64,000 nt of DNA from assembly GCA_902626435.1 (NCBI GenBank), contig CACOFO010000001.1, positions 47,170 to 111,169 on the forward strand. Direction: 5' to 3'. The notes under the pieces are model-generated. The model did no database searches and was not told where the DNA came from. It worked only from the letters and a program-made list of their open reading frames with translations. Every line of letters starts with the position of its first letter. Position 1 is the first letter of the stretch. This document shows positions 51,434 to 61,592 of the stretch, in pieces. This DNA comes from an uncultured Prochlorococcus sp. GTDB taxonomy: Bacteria; Cyanobacteriota; Cyanobacteriia; PCC-6307; Cyanobiaceae. Made by a program: the position numbers and the translations under genes.

Positions 51434-53509
51434 TCAGGAGTTGCCCTGATTCTTGGAAATGATAGCTTCAGCAACATTACGAGGAACTTCCTCATAATTT
51501 GCGAACTCCATTGAAAATATACCCCGACCTTGAGTCATTGATCGGAGTTGAGTGGCATAACCGAACATTTCGGCTAAGGGCACTTTGGCCTGTACCTTAG
51601 ACAATCCATCATCAACAGATTGTCCTTCCACTTGACCTCTCCTAGAGGAGAGATCACCAATTACAGATCCAAGAAAGTCGTCAGGGCTTTCGACCTCAAC
51701 TTTCATCATAGGCTCTAGAAGGACAGGATTGCATTTTTTAACCCCGTCTTTGAATGCCATGGAACCTGCAATTTTGAAGGCCATTTCAGATGAGTCTACA
51801 TCGTGGAATGAACCATCGACTAGTGTTACTTTTACATCAATGAGTGGATAACCGGCAAGAACCCCTGATTCACAGGTCTCTTTCATTCCATTAGATGCTG
51901 GACCAATGTACTCTTTCGGTACAGCTCCACCAACAATTTTATTAACAAATTCAAAACCTTTACCAACTTCAGCAGGTTCCATTTCAATAATTACATGTCC
52001 ATATTGACCTTTTCCTCCTGTTTGTCTTGCATATTTACCTTCACCTTTAGAACTAGACCTAATAGTCTCTCTATAAGAAACCTGAGGAGCCCCGATATTA
52101 GCTTCAACTTTAAATTCCCTCAACATTCTGTCAACAAGGATTTCTAGGTGAAGCTCACCCATTCCAGCGATAACAGTTTGATTGGTTTCGGGATCAGTAC
52201 TGACCCTAAAGGTTGGATCCTCTTCTGATAAAGCAGTTAAGGCTTTGGATAATTTTTCCATATCCCCTTTAGTTTTTGGCTCAACAGCGACTGAAATAAC
52301 TGGTTCTGGGATAAACAATGTCTCCAAAACTATAGGATCTTCTGTATTACATAAAGTGTCACCAGTTGTTGTATTCTTGAGACCTAATACAGCACCCAAA
52401 TCACCAGCCCTTAATTCATCAACTTCTTCTCTTTCATCAGCCTTTAAAATTACTAATCTAGAAATTCTCTCTTTAGCATCTTTAGTAGAATTCATAACAT
52501 AACTGCCCTTTGAAAGAACACCAGAATACATCCTTACGAAAGTTAATTTCCCATAAGGGTCTGACATCACTTTAAAAGCTAGGGCACTAAAAGGCGCATC
52601 ATCATCTGAAGGCCTTACATCTTCTTTACCACTTGGTAAAACACCTTGTATTGGTTTTACGTCAACTGGTGCTGGCAAGTAATCGACAACGGCATCTAAA
52701 ACAAGTTGGACTCCTTTATTCTTAAAAGCTGAACCGCACAATACAGGAACTAATCCATGTTTTAAAACTCCTTCCCTAATGCCTTTTTTAAGTTGTTCTT
52801 CAGATAATTCTCCTGTTTCGAGAAATATTTCTATTAACTCTTCATCATTTTCTGCAACACTCTCCATTAACTTGGATCTCCACTCGGAAGCTTCATCCTC
52901 CATTTCAGATGGAATTGGCGCTTCTTCAATATCAGTGCCTAAGTCATTTTTATAGAGATATGCTTTGTTTGCAACTAAATCAATAATGCCTGTAAGATCA
53001 CCTTCAGCTCCAATAGGTAGCTGAATTGGGAGTGCATTGGCTTTTAATCGATCTTTAATTTGTTTATTAACTTTTAGAAAGTCTGCACCAGTCCTGTCCA
53101 TTTTGTTCACAAAAACCATCCTTGGGACAGAGTATCTATCTGCTTGACGCCAAACTGTTTCAGATTGAGGCTGAACTCCGCCAACAGCACAAAATACAGC
53201 TATCACTCCATCCAAAACTCTCATTGATCTTTCCACTTCGATAGTGAAATCAACGTGTCCAGGAGTATCAATAATATTAATTCTGTGATCTTGCCAACTG
53301 GTCGATATTGCAGCGGCAGTAATAGTTATTCCTCTTTCTCTTTCTTGAGCCATCCAATCTGTTACGGCAGCACCATCATGAACCTCACCTATCTTGTGAA
53401 CTACACCTGAGTAAAACAAAATTCTTTCGGTCGTTGTAGTCTTCCCTGCATCGATATGAGCGGCTATACCTATGTTCCTTACTCGTTCTAGGGGAAAGTC
53501 GCGTGCCAA
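51434..53509 (-). CDS. fusA: Elongation factor G
   Basis: [35 protein letters not shown]. Confidence 0.99.
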   Translation of the reverse strand: MARDFPLERVRNIGIAAHIDAGKTTTTERILFYSGVVHKIGEVHDGAAVTDWMAQERERGITITAAAISTSWQDHRINIIDTPGHVDFTIEVERSMRVLDGVIAVFCAVGGVQPQSETVWRQADRYSVPRMVFVNKMDRTGADFLKVNKQIKDRLKANALPIQLPIGAEGDLTGIIDLVANKAYLYKNDLGTDIEEAPIPSEMEDEASEWRSKLMESVAENDEELIEIFLETGELSEEQLKKGIREGVLKHGLVPVLCGSAFKNKGVQLVLDAVVDYLPAPVDVKPIQGVLPSGKEDVRPSDDDAPFSALAFKVMSDPYGKLTFVRMYSGVLSKGSYVMNSTKDAKERISRLVILKADEREEVDELRAGDLGAVLGLKNTTTGDTLCNTEDPIVLETLFIPEPVISVAVEPKTKGDMEKLSKALTALSEEDPTFRVSTDPETNQTVIAGMGELHLEILVDRMLREFKVEANIGAPQVSYRETIRSSSKGEGKYARQTGGKGQYGHVIIEMEPAEVGKGFEFVNKIVGGAVPKEYIGPASNGMKETCESGVLAGYPLIDVKVTLVDGSFHDVDSSEMAFKIAGSMAFKDGVKKCNPVLLEPMMKVEVESPDDFLGSVIGDLSSRRGQVEGQSVDDGLSKVQAKVPLAEMFGYATQLRSMTQGRGIFSMEFANYEEVPRNVAEAIISKNQGNS

Positions 53510-53606
53510 TTTTAAAGCTCCAAATAAAATAATTTTTGATAAGAATAGTTCACCCTAAAAGTAAACTTTTATAATAATAAACTACTTAAGTACCTTTTTG
53601 ATGAAA

Positions 53607-54077
53607 TTAATATCTGTAATGTGCAAAAGCTTTATTAGCTTCAGCCATTTTATGAGTATCTTCTCTTTTTTTAACTGCACTACCAGTTTCATTTGCAGCA
53701 TCCATCAATTCACCAGCAAGTTTTTGAGACATACTTTTGCCATTCCTTGCACGTGAGAATGTAACAAGCCATCTTAACGCCATAGCTGTACCCCTCTCTT
53801 GACGAACTTCCATAGGTACTTGATATGTTGCACCACCAACTCTTCTAGCTCTTACCTCAACAAGAGGAGTAGCATTTTTTACGGCTGTTTCAAATAATTC
53901 GACTGCATTCCCACCTGTTCTTTCGCTTATTAAAGAAAAAGCATCAGACAATATTCTTTGAGCTGTAGATTTTTTCCCATGTTTCATTAATCTAGAAATC
54001 ATCATTGAAGCAAGACGACTATTGAATTGAGGATCTGGAAGAACCGGTCTTTTTACTGCAGCATTACGACGTGACAT
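53607..54077 (-). CDS. rpsG: 30S ribosomal protein S7
   Basis: [42 protein letters not shown]. Confidence 0.99.
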   Translation of the reverse strand: MSRRNAAVKRPVLPDPQFNSRLASMMISRLMKHGKKSTAQRILSDAFSLISERTGGNAVELFETAVKNATPLVEVRARRVGGATYQVPMEVRQERGTAMALRWLVTFSRARNGKSMSQKLAGELMDAANETGSAVKKREDTHKMAEANKAFAHYRY

Positions 54078-54102
54078 GTTTTAAAAAAGTGATAGTTACA
54101 AA

Positions 54103-54477
54103 TTAATCTTTTGGAGCTTTTGCTCCATACTTAGATCTGGATTGACGTCTATCTTTGACTCCAGCCGTATCTAATGTTCCTCTTATTATATGATATCTAA
54201 CTCCTGGCAAATCCTTAACTCTTCCTCCCCTAAGTAATACAACTGAGTGTTCTTGCAAATTATGTCCAATCCCAGGGATGTAAGCTGTTACTTCGAAACC
54301 TGAAGTTAATCTAACCCTCGCAACTTTTCTCAAAGCTGAATTAGGTTTTTTGGGTGTTGATGTATAAACTCTAGTACATACACCTCTTCTCTCAGGGCAA
54401 GCTTTTAATGCAGGAGATTTTGTTTTCCTAGTCAGACTTTTTCTTTCTGAACTTATTAGTTGTGAGATGGTGGGCAT
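54103..54477 (-). CDS. rpsL: 30S ribosomal protein S12
   Basis: [14 protein letters not shown]..., [60 protein letters not shown]. Confidence 0.99.
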   Translation of the reverse strand: MPTISQLISSERKSLTRKTKSPALKACPERRGVCTRVYTSTPKKPNSALRKVARVRLTSGFEVTAYIPGIGHNLQEHSVVLLRGGRVKDLPGVRYHIIRGTLDTAGVKDRRQSRSKYGAKAPKD

Positions 54478-54681
54478 CTATTATATTTAAATAAAAATAA
54501 ACTTTACCCATCATAACCTTTTACGAGCACCAACTAAAAGTTTTTAATCATATTTTTTTAAAAATTTTGAAAAATTTATTATATTAAAATTCTTTGGTAA
54601 ATATTCATTATCTTTAGATTTATTTTTATATTTATTTTTATAATAGGAATACATAAATAACTAAATAGAATTAAATAATCT

Positions 54682-57600
54682 ATGGGAGAGAGTATCAAAA
54701 GAATCGTTGGGCCATATCAAGATAGTTATTCCCCTAATGGAATAATTGGTGAGAAAGATGCTTGTGGAGTTGGTTTCATAGCAAATATCAAAGGAATAGA
54801 AAGCAACTGGATCCTTAAACAATCCTTGAAAGGTCTTAACTGCATGGAGCATAGAGGAGGTTGTGGAGGAGATAGTGATTCAGGAGATGGAGCAGGCATA
54901 TTATGTTCAATTCCATGGGAGTACCTAGAAGAGGAAATGAATCTAAAAATTCAACAAAACTTTAATAGAGGTTTAGGCATGGTTTTTATGCCTAATAAAA
55001 AAGAAAAAATTGAAGAATGTAAATCAATATGTGATAAGGAAGCAGAAAAATTAGGAGTCTGCAAAACAGCTTGGAGAACAGTGCCAGTTAATAATGAAAT
55101 CCTAGGCCCTTTAGCCAAGGCAAATGCTCCGTTCATCTGTCAGTGGATTTTATTCATAGCTAAAAAAGATCATCAAGATATTGAGAGGCTTTTGTTCCAA
55201 TTAAGAAAAATAATTGAAAAGAAAACTAGAGAAACTTTTAAAAATGATGTTGCGGATTGTGAATTTTATTTTGCATCACTCAGTTCTCAAACAGTTGTTT
55301 ATAAAGGTATGGTTCGTTCGGAAATATTATCTGAATTTTATCAAGATTTAAAAGAAGAGAATTTTAAAGTTTCATTTTCTGTTTATCATCGTAGATTTAG
55401 CACTAATACACTTCCTAAATGGCCGCTAGCTCAACCCATGAGATTTTTAGGGCATAATGGCGAAATTAATACTCTCTTAGGCAATATCAACTGGGCCAGA
55501 GCTTCAGAGACTCATATAGATGATTTTTGGGGAGAATTATCTAATGACATCAAGCCAATAGTAGATGTAAACAAAAGTGATTCATCAAATCTTGACGCGA
55601 CTCTTGAAATTAATATTCGCTCAGGCCAACCGATAACTGATTCATTATTAAAACTTGTTCCTGAAGCATTTAGAGATCAACCAGAACTTGAAAAAAGACA
55701 AGATATTAAAGCATTTTATGAGTATTCTGCAAGCTTACAAGAAGCCTGGGATGGACCTGCTCTCATTGTATTTGCAGATGGTAATTTTGTAGGAGCAACT
55801 CTTGATAGAAATGGTTTAAGACCAGCAAGATATTCAATAACAAATGATGGTTTTGTAATAATGGGTTCCGAAACAGGAGTGGTAGATCTCGAAGAAGAGA
55901 GAGTAATAGAAAAAGGTCGATTAGGACCAGGACAAATGTTGGCAGTTGATTTTCATCAAAGTAGAATCCTTAGAAATTGGGAGGTTAAATCTGAAGCAGC
56001 TCAAAGGCATAATTATAAATATCTCCTTAGTAATAGAGCCATAAAAATCATAAATAATGAATGGATTAAAGACTGCAAATTAAAAGACCTTGAGTTGTTA
56101 CAACAACAAACCGCGTACGGGTTTTCAGCTGAAGATAATGATCTTATCCTAGATTCAATGGCTTCATTAGCTAAAGAGCCTACTTATTGCATGGGCGACG
56201 ACATCCCATTAGCAGTGCTTTCATCGAAACCACATATCTTATATGACTATTTCAAGCAAAGATTTGCCCAAGTAACTAATCCTCCAATAGACCCTCTTCG
56301 TGAAAAACTTGTGATGAGTCTTGAAATGCATCTTGGAGAAAGATGTTCTCCTTTTAAAGTCAAAGATGGTAAGCATTTTATTCATCTTAAAAGTCCAATC
56401 CTCAATGAAGAAGAATTATTCTCTATCAAAGAATCAGAAATTAAATCTCAAACAATTTCAACCTTGTTTGAAATAAACCAAGGAATCAAAGGATTTGAGG
56501 GTAAATTAAATGATATTTGCGAGCAAAGTGAAAAAGCAGTTAATAATGGATGCGCTTTAATCATTATTTCTGATAAAGGATTAAGCTCAACAAAAAGTTT
56601 TATTCCCCCTCTATTAGCTGTAGGTGCAATTCATCATTACCTTCTTAAAAAAGAAATAAGATTAAAAGCCTCCCTAATTATTGAGACTGGTCAATGTTGG
56701 AGTACTCATCACTTAGCATGCCTGATTGGATATGGGGTTAGCGCTGTTTGTCCTTGGCTAATATTTGAATCAGGAAGACACTGGTTAAAACATCCTAAGA
56801 CTCAAAAACTAATAGATAGCAAAAAAATTGATTCATTATCAACAGATCAGGTTCAGACCAACATTAAAAAAGCTTTAGAGGATGGCTTACGGAAAATACT
56901 TTCTAAGATTGGAATCTCACTGCTTTCTAGTTACCACGGTGCTCAGATTTTTGAAGCGGTAGGTTTAGGCTCCGATTTAATCAACCTTGGTTTCGATGGG
57001 ACAACAAGTCGAATTGCTGGAATCACTTTAAAGGAATTAGCTAATGAATCAATCTCAATTCACACAAAAGCTTATCCAGAAATTGACCTAAAAAAACTCG
57101 AATTTCTAGGATTTGTGCAATTCAGAAATTATGGGGAATATCACTCAAATAATCCTGAAATGTCAAAGGCACTGCATTCTGCTGTAAAACAAGGGCCAGG
57201 TTATGACCACTTCAAATTGTACAAAGAACTTATTAGTAAGAGGCCAACAACTGCTCTAAGAGACCTACTGACAATAGATTCCGAGAGGGAAAGCATACCA
57301 ATAAGTGAAGTTGAAAGTGTTGAATCAATTTGCAAACGGTTTTGTACAGGAGGAATGAGTTTAGGTGCTTTATCAAGAGAAGCTCATGAAGTTTTAGCAG
57401 TTGCAATGAATAGAATTGGTGGAAAAAGTAATAGTGGTGAAGGGGGAGAAGATCCAGCTCGTTTTAATGTTTTAAATGATATTGATGAAAATACTCAATC
57501 AGCGACTTTGCCATTTATAAAAGGTCTAGAAAATGGAGATACGGCTTGCTCTGCTATAAAGCAAATCGCCTCAGGAAGATTTGGAGTCACACCTGAATAT

Positions 57601-59247
57601 CTTCGAAGTGGTAAACAACTTGAAATTAAAATGGCCCAAGGGGCAAAGCCAGGGGAAGGCGGGCAACTTCCTGGTCCAAAAGTCGATTCCTACATAGCAA
57701 AACTTAGGAATAGTAAGCCTGGCGTGGCTTTAATTTCTCCACCTCCGCATCATGATATTTACTCAATTGAAGATTTAGCACAACTGATTCATGATCTTCA
57801 TCAGGTTCATCCTAAGGCAAAAGTAAGTGTGAAACTTGTTTCTGAAATTGGTATTGGAACTATAGCTGCGGGTGTAAGCAAAGCAAACGCAGATGTTATA
57901 CAAATCTCTGGCCATGATGGAGGAACTGGTGCTTCTCCCTTGAGCTCCATTAAGCACGCTGGATTGCCTTGGGAACTTGGTTTAGCAGAGGTACATAAAT
58001 CACTTCTTGATAATAAACTGCGCGGCAGAGTAATTTTAAGAACAGACGGTGGGCTTAAAACAGGATGGGATGTCGTCATTGCAGCTCTTTTAGGCGCAGA
58101 AGAATATGGATTTGGATCCGTAGCAATGATTGCCGAAGGATGCGTTATGGCACGAGTTTGCCATAAAAATACTTGCCCCGTTGGGGTAGCAACACAAAAA
58201 GAAGAATTAAGAAAAAGGTTCAAAGGTTTACCAGATAACGTTGTTAACTTTTTTATCTATATTGCCGAAGAAATAAGACAAATATTGAGTACCATTGGTG
58301 TCAAAACAATGGAAGAAATAATTGGTAACAAAGAATTTCTGACCACAAGAAATATTAGTCTGCCTAAAACGGAAAATATCGATCTAACTTCTCTTGTTAA
58401 CAACGAAATTAGCTATGAAGATAGATCATGGATTAAACATTCAAACAATGCTCATAGTAATGGAACTGTGTTAGAAGACTCGCTTTTAATAGATGCTCAA
58501 TTCATAGAAGCGATTACTAATCAAGGAGAATTTAGTAAAAAAATTGAAATCAAAAATACCGATAGAAGTGTTTGTGCAAAAATTTCAGGAGAGCTTGCTC
58601 AGCGTTATGGAAATAAGGGCTTTGAGGGCGCAATTAATCTAATTTTCAAAGGTCATGCAGGTCAAAGCTTTGGAGCGTTTTTATTAAAAGGAATGATTAT
58701 TAAATTAATTGGAGAAGCAAATGATTATGTATGCAAAGGGATGAATGGAGGTATGGTAACCATAACTCCGCCTAGAGTAGATAAGAACTCCTCTGAGCAA
58801 GTCATTTTGGGCAATACTTGTCTCTATGGCGCTACTGGAGGAAATTTATATGCGTTGGGTAAATCAGGCGAAAGGTTTGCCGTAAGAAATAGTGGTGCAG
58901 TAGCTGTAACTGAAGGAGCAGGAGATCATTGCTGTGAATATATGACCGGGGGCAAAATTGTAATTCTTGGCGCCATTGGAAGAAATATCGGAGCAGGAAT
59001 GACTGGGGGCGTAGCATTTATACTTGATGAAAAAAATGATTTAGAGAAAAAGGTTAATAGAGAAATAGTAAGCATCTATGAAATTAAGACACTAAAACAA
59101 GAAGAACTTTTATTAGAAATAATTAATGATTACCATGACAAAACGCAAAGTCCTAAAGCAGCTCATATTCTTAAAGATTGGATTAATTTTAAAACTTTAT
59201 TCAAAGTAATCGTACCTCCAAGTGAAAAAGAAATGCTTGGATTATAA
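54682..59247 (+). CDS. gltB: Ferredoxin-dependent glutamate synthase
   Basis: 1521 aa; CGVGFIANIKG N-terminal Cys amidotransferase; CRKNTCPVG-type FeS motif CHKNTCPVGVATQ. Confidence 0.97.
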   Translation: MGESIKRIVGPYQDSYSPNGIIGEKDACGVGFIANIKGIESNWILKQSLKGLNCMEHRGGCGGDSDSGDGAGILCSIPWEYLEEEMNLKIQQNFNRGLGMVFMPNKKEKIEECKSICDKEAEKLGVCKTAWRTVPVNNEILGPLAKANAPFICQWILFIAKKDHQDIERLLFQLRKIIEKKTRETFKNDVADCEFYFASLSSQTVVYKGMVRSEILSEFYQDLKEENFKVSFSVYHRRFSTNTLPKWPLAQPMRFLGHNGEINTLLGNINWARASETHIDDFWGELSNDIKPIVDVNKSDSSNLDATLEINIRSGQPITDSLLKLVPEAFRDQPELEKRQDIKAFYEYSASLQEAWDGPALIVFADGNFVGATLDRNGLRPARYSITNDGFVIMGSETGVVDLEEERVIEKGRLGPGQMLAVDFHQSRILRNWEVKSEAAQRHNYKYLLSNRAIKIINNEWIKDCKLKDLELLQQQTAYGFSAEDNDLILDSMASLAKEPTYCMGDDIPLAVLSSKPHILYDYFKQRFAQVTNPPIDPLREKLVMSLEMHLGERCSPFKVKDGKHFIHLKSPILNEEELFSIKESEIKSQTISTLFEINQGIKGFEGKLNDICEQSEKAVNNGCALIIISDKGLSSTKSFIPPLLAVGAIHHYLLKKEIRLKASLIIETGQCWSTHHLACLIGYGVSAVCPWLIFESGRHWLKHPKTQKLIDSKKIDSLSTDQVQTNIKKALEDGLRKILSKIGISLLSSYHGAQIFEAVGLGSDLINLGFDGTTSRIAGITLKELANESISIHTKAYPEIDLKKLEFLGFVQFRNYGEYHSNNPEMSKALHSAVKQGPGYDHFKLYKELISKRPTTALRDLLTIDSERESIPISEVESVESICKRFCTGGMSLGALSREAHEVLAVAMNRIGGKSNSGEGGEDPARFNVLNDIDENTQSATLPFIKGLENGDTACSAIKQIASGRFGVTPEYLRSGKQLEIKMAQGAKPGEGGQLPGPKVDSYIAKLRNSKPGVALISPPPHHDIYSIEDLAQLIHDLHQVHPKAKVSVKLVSEIGIGTIAAGVSKANADVIQISGHDGGTGASPLSSIKHAGLPWELGLAEVHKSLLDNKLRGRVILRTDGGLKTGWDVVIAALLGAEEYGFGSVAMIAEGCVMARVCHKNTCPVGVATQKEELRKRFKGLPDNVVNFFIYIAEEIRQILSTIGVKTMEEIIGNKEFLTTRNISLPKTENIDLTSLVNNEISYEDRSWIKHSNNAHSNGTVLEDSLLIDAQFIEAITNQGEFSKKIEIKNTDRSVCAKISGELAQRYGNKGFEGAINLIFKGHAGQSFGAFLLKGMIIKLIGEANDYVCKGMNGGMVTITPPRVDKNSSEQVILGNTCLYGATGGNLYALGKSGERFAVRNSGAVAVTEGAGDHCCEYMTGGKIVILGAIGRNIGAGMTGGVAFILDEKNDLEKKVNREIVSIYEIKTLKQEELLLEIINDYHDKTQSPKAAHILKDWINFKTLFKVIVPPSEKEMLGL

Positions 59248-59256
59248 AATCATTAA

Positions 59257-59553
59257 ATGCCGATTTTTGTTAAAACAGAAATTATTAAAAAGGAATTTAT
59301 TAGTAATAAAAAATTTAAAAATAAAATCGTAGATGAGCATATATTGTGGATAAAAGAATTAAAAAAAGCTGGAGTAAATATAAAAAGTGGATTCTTAGTA
59401 AATGAAATTAAGAAGCCTGGAGCCGGAGGTCTTTTGATGATTGAGGTAAAAACATATAAAGAGGCACTAAAAATAATTAAGGAAGATCCAATGATTAAAA
59501 ATAAAATTGTTAATTGGAAATTGAGTGAATGGATTGATATTTCTAAAGAATAA
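59257..59553 (+). CDS. YciI-like protein
   Basis: 98 aa, HILWIKELKKAGVNIKSGFLVNE...GGLLMIEVKTYKEALKIIKEDPMIK. Confidence 0.72.
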   Translation: MPIFVKTEIIKKEFISNKKFKNKIVDEHILWIKELKKAGVNIKSGFLVNEIKKPGAGGLLMIEVKTYKEALKIIKEDPMIKNKIVNWKLSEWIDISKE

Positions 59554-59558
59554 TCCTC

Positions 59559-60494
59559 TTATCTTGGATATTTTTTCATTAATTTTTGAATCTCTTCAGC
59601 ATGATAACTACTTCGCGTTAAAGGAGAACTTACTACTTGCATAAAACCAAGATTATCTTCTCCAAACAATTTGAAGTAATTAAATTTTGGAGGACTCACA
59701 AATCTTTGAACAGGCAAATGTTTTGGGCCAGGAGATAAATATTGACCAATAGTAACTATATCTACAAAATGATTTCTCAAATCAGAAAGAAGATTTAAAA
59801 CCTCATCATCACTTTCGCCTAATCCCAACATAAAGCCGGATTTTGTATAAACACTAGGAAAATATTCTCTTGTGCGTTTGAGTAAATCTAAAGTTCTTTG
59901 ATAATTGCCTTGAGGCCTTACTTTCTTATATAAACCTTTTACAGTTTCAATATTATGATTCAGGACATTTGGTTTTGAATCTAAAACTAATTCAAGCGCT
60001 TTCCAGTTGCCACATAAATCAGGGATTAATAGTTCAATGGTTGTCTCTGGAGATTTTTTTCTCACTTCCGAAACGCATTGAAAAAACTGCGATGCCCCAC
60101 CATCATCAAGATCATCTCTGTTTACTGATGTAATGACAACGTGTTTGAGATTCATCCTGGAAACAGCCTCTGCAAGACGATGAGGTTCAGTTGGATCTAG
60201 ATCTCTTTTAGATCTATCAAAATTAATATCGCAATATGGACATGCTCTAGTACAACCTGGACCCATTATTAAAAAAGTCGCAGTACCACTTGCAAAACAT
60301 TCTCCAATATTTGGACAGCTTGCTTCCTGACAAACTGTATTTAATTTTAAATCACTTAATAAATTCGCGGTATTACCTATCCTCTCAAATTGAGGAGCCT
60401 TTACCCTTAACCACTCTGGTTTTGTTGCCGCATTTTTGGAAATACTTGTCAAATTACTTTGATCAGTTTCATCTAAATAAATTTTAATCAACAT
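59559..60494 (-). CDS. lipA: Lipoyl synthase
   Basis: [13 protein letters not shown] and [10 protein letters not shown] cluster motifs. Confidence 0.97.
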   Translation of the reverse strand: MLIKIYLDETDQSNLTSISKNAATKPEWLRVKAPQFERIGNTANLLSDLKLNTVCQEASCPNIGECFASGTATFLIMGPGCTRACPYCDINFDRSKRDLDPTEPHRLAEAVSRMNLKHVVITSVNRDDLDDGGASQFFQCVSEVRKKSPETTIELLIPDLCGNWKALELVLDSKPNVLNHNIETVKGLYKKVRPQGNYQRTLDLLKRTREYFPSVYTKSGFMLGLGESDDEVLNLLSDLRNHFVDIVTIGQYLSPGPKHLPVQRFVSPPKFNYFKLFGEDNLGFMQVVSSPLTRSSYHAEEIQKLMKKYPR

Positions 60495-60582
60495 TTCGTT
60501 TTTTTACTATTTAAATTCTTCTGTAGTCAAGAAAAATATTGTTTATTCAGCTTTTATTAAATAATGAAAAAGAAATCTTTAT

Positions 60583-60603
60583 GTTCTATAATCATAATAG
60601 AAC
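60583..60603. repeat. Inverted repeat GTTCTAT-N7-ATAGAAC upstream of the recombinase-like gene; further TAGAAC at 60610-60615 and GTTCTAT at 60694-60700
   Basis: gttctataatcataatagaac read directly; same hexamer family recurs nearby in both orientations. Confidence 0.65.
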
Positions 60604-60691
60604 ATTTTTTAGAACGTATTTTTTAATACAGTAAAAAAACATTATAATAAAATCTCTTCATCCAAAAATTATAATTATTATAGTGTTTTAA

Positions 60692-61378
60692 TTGTTCTAT
60701 TTATTGTTTTTTTTTGGGGTATTTGATACAGTAAAAAATATATCTTTTAATACTTTGTCTTTTCATTTCAAAAGAAAGAGCTCTCTTTTATCTGAGAAGA
60801 ATAAAAAGAAAAAATCTATAGGATATGCTAGAGCAATTGATAATGAAAGTTTTTACCTAGAGGAACAAATACAATTCTTAAAAAATGAAGGTTGCAATTT
60901 AATATTTTCTGAAATCTTGAGTCTTGATTCAGAAATAAAGCCCGAATTCCAAAAAGCTTTAAAAGCTTTATCTAAAGGAGATGAATTAGTCTTAACCAAA
61001 CTGGATCGGGCATTTTCTAATAGAAATGAATGTATAGTAGTCATAAATAGACTTTTAAATCAAGATGTCCAGTTACGAACTTTATCTGGTTTTTTTACCA
61101 ATAAAGATTCTCCAAACGCATCATCTTTAATCTTTAATATTTTATGTGAATTAAATAATTTAGATAATGAGTGCCTAAAAGAAAGAAAAAGAGAAAACTT
61201 TTTAAAAAGAAGATTAAATGGGAATAATTTGGGAGGGAGGCCCAAGATAAGTACTTTAAAGGAATCTCTAGTAATTAGATTGCGTGACGAAGGCTATTCA
61301 TATCGATCAATCAGAGCACAAACAGGAATAGCCTTATCAACTATTAGAAGAGTAATCTTAGATGAAGAAGGTAAGTAA
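60692..61378 (+). CDS. Serine recombinase (resolvase/invertase) family homolog, probably catalytically inactive; domain starts about 60815, TTG at 60755 is an alternative start
   Basis: SIGYARAIDNESFYLEEQIQFLKNEGC, GDELVLTKLDRAFSNRNE, C-terminal HTH LKESLVIRLRDEGYSYRSIRAQTGIALSTIRRVI. Confidence 0.85.
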   Translation: MFYLLFFFGVFDTVKNISFNTLSFHFKRKSSLLSEKNKKKKSIGYARAIDNESFYLEEQIQFLKNEGCNLIFSEILSLDSEIKPEFQKALKALSKGDELVLTKLDRAFSNRNECIVVINRLLNQDVQLRTLSGFFTNKDSPNASSLIFNILCELNNLDNECLKERKRENFLKRRLNGNNLGGRPKISTLKESLVIRLRDEGYSYRSIRAQTGIALSTIRRVILDEEGK

Positions 61379-61379
61379 T

Positions 61380-61592
61380 ATGAAAAAAAACGAACTTGAA
61401 AATCTTATTAAAGAAAATTTTAAAGATACAGCATTGCGAATTTATGAATTAGATAATGGAGATAGAAATAGCTTATTAGCAGAATATCGAGAATGGATAA
61501 TGAATGACTTAGATTTTGAGGAAGTAATGATGTTACCTTATGAAGCCTATACTGACAGGTTAGATTCTAATTGTCTAGACGATTTACTTTAG
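61380..61592 (+). CDS. Small acidic hypothetical protein, 1 nt downstream of the recombinase-like gene stop (ORF track starts at 61362)
   Basis: MKKNELENLIKENFKDTALRIYELDNGDRNSLLAEYREWIMNDLDFEEVMMLPYEAYTDRLDSNCLDDLL. Confidence 0.75.
   Translation: MKKNELENLIKENFKDTALRIYELDNGDRNSLLAEYREWIMNDLDFEEVMMLPYEAYTDRLDSNCLDDLL

Noticed and set aside
52182-52502. 106-aa ORF antisense to fusA
   Set aside because: Shadow ORF in a highly conserved gene.
54478-54681. NtcA site (GTA-N8-TAC) upstream of gltB
   Set aside because: The closest match, GTAAATATTCATTA, lacks the TAC half; not supportable.
57807-58223. 138-aa minus-strand ORF antisense to gltB
   Set aside because: Lies wholly within the strongly conserved gltB frame; no recognisable domain; typical shadow ORF.
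60583-60615. LexA/SOS box reading of the GTTC/GAAC repeats
   Set aside because: Spacing does not match the GTTC-N7-GTTC type (GAAC to GAAC spacing counted as 8) and it is not a clean cyanobacterial AGTAC-type box; kept only as a generic operator-like repeat.
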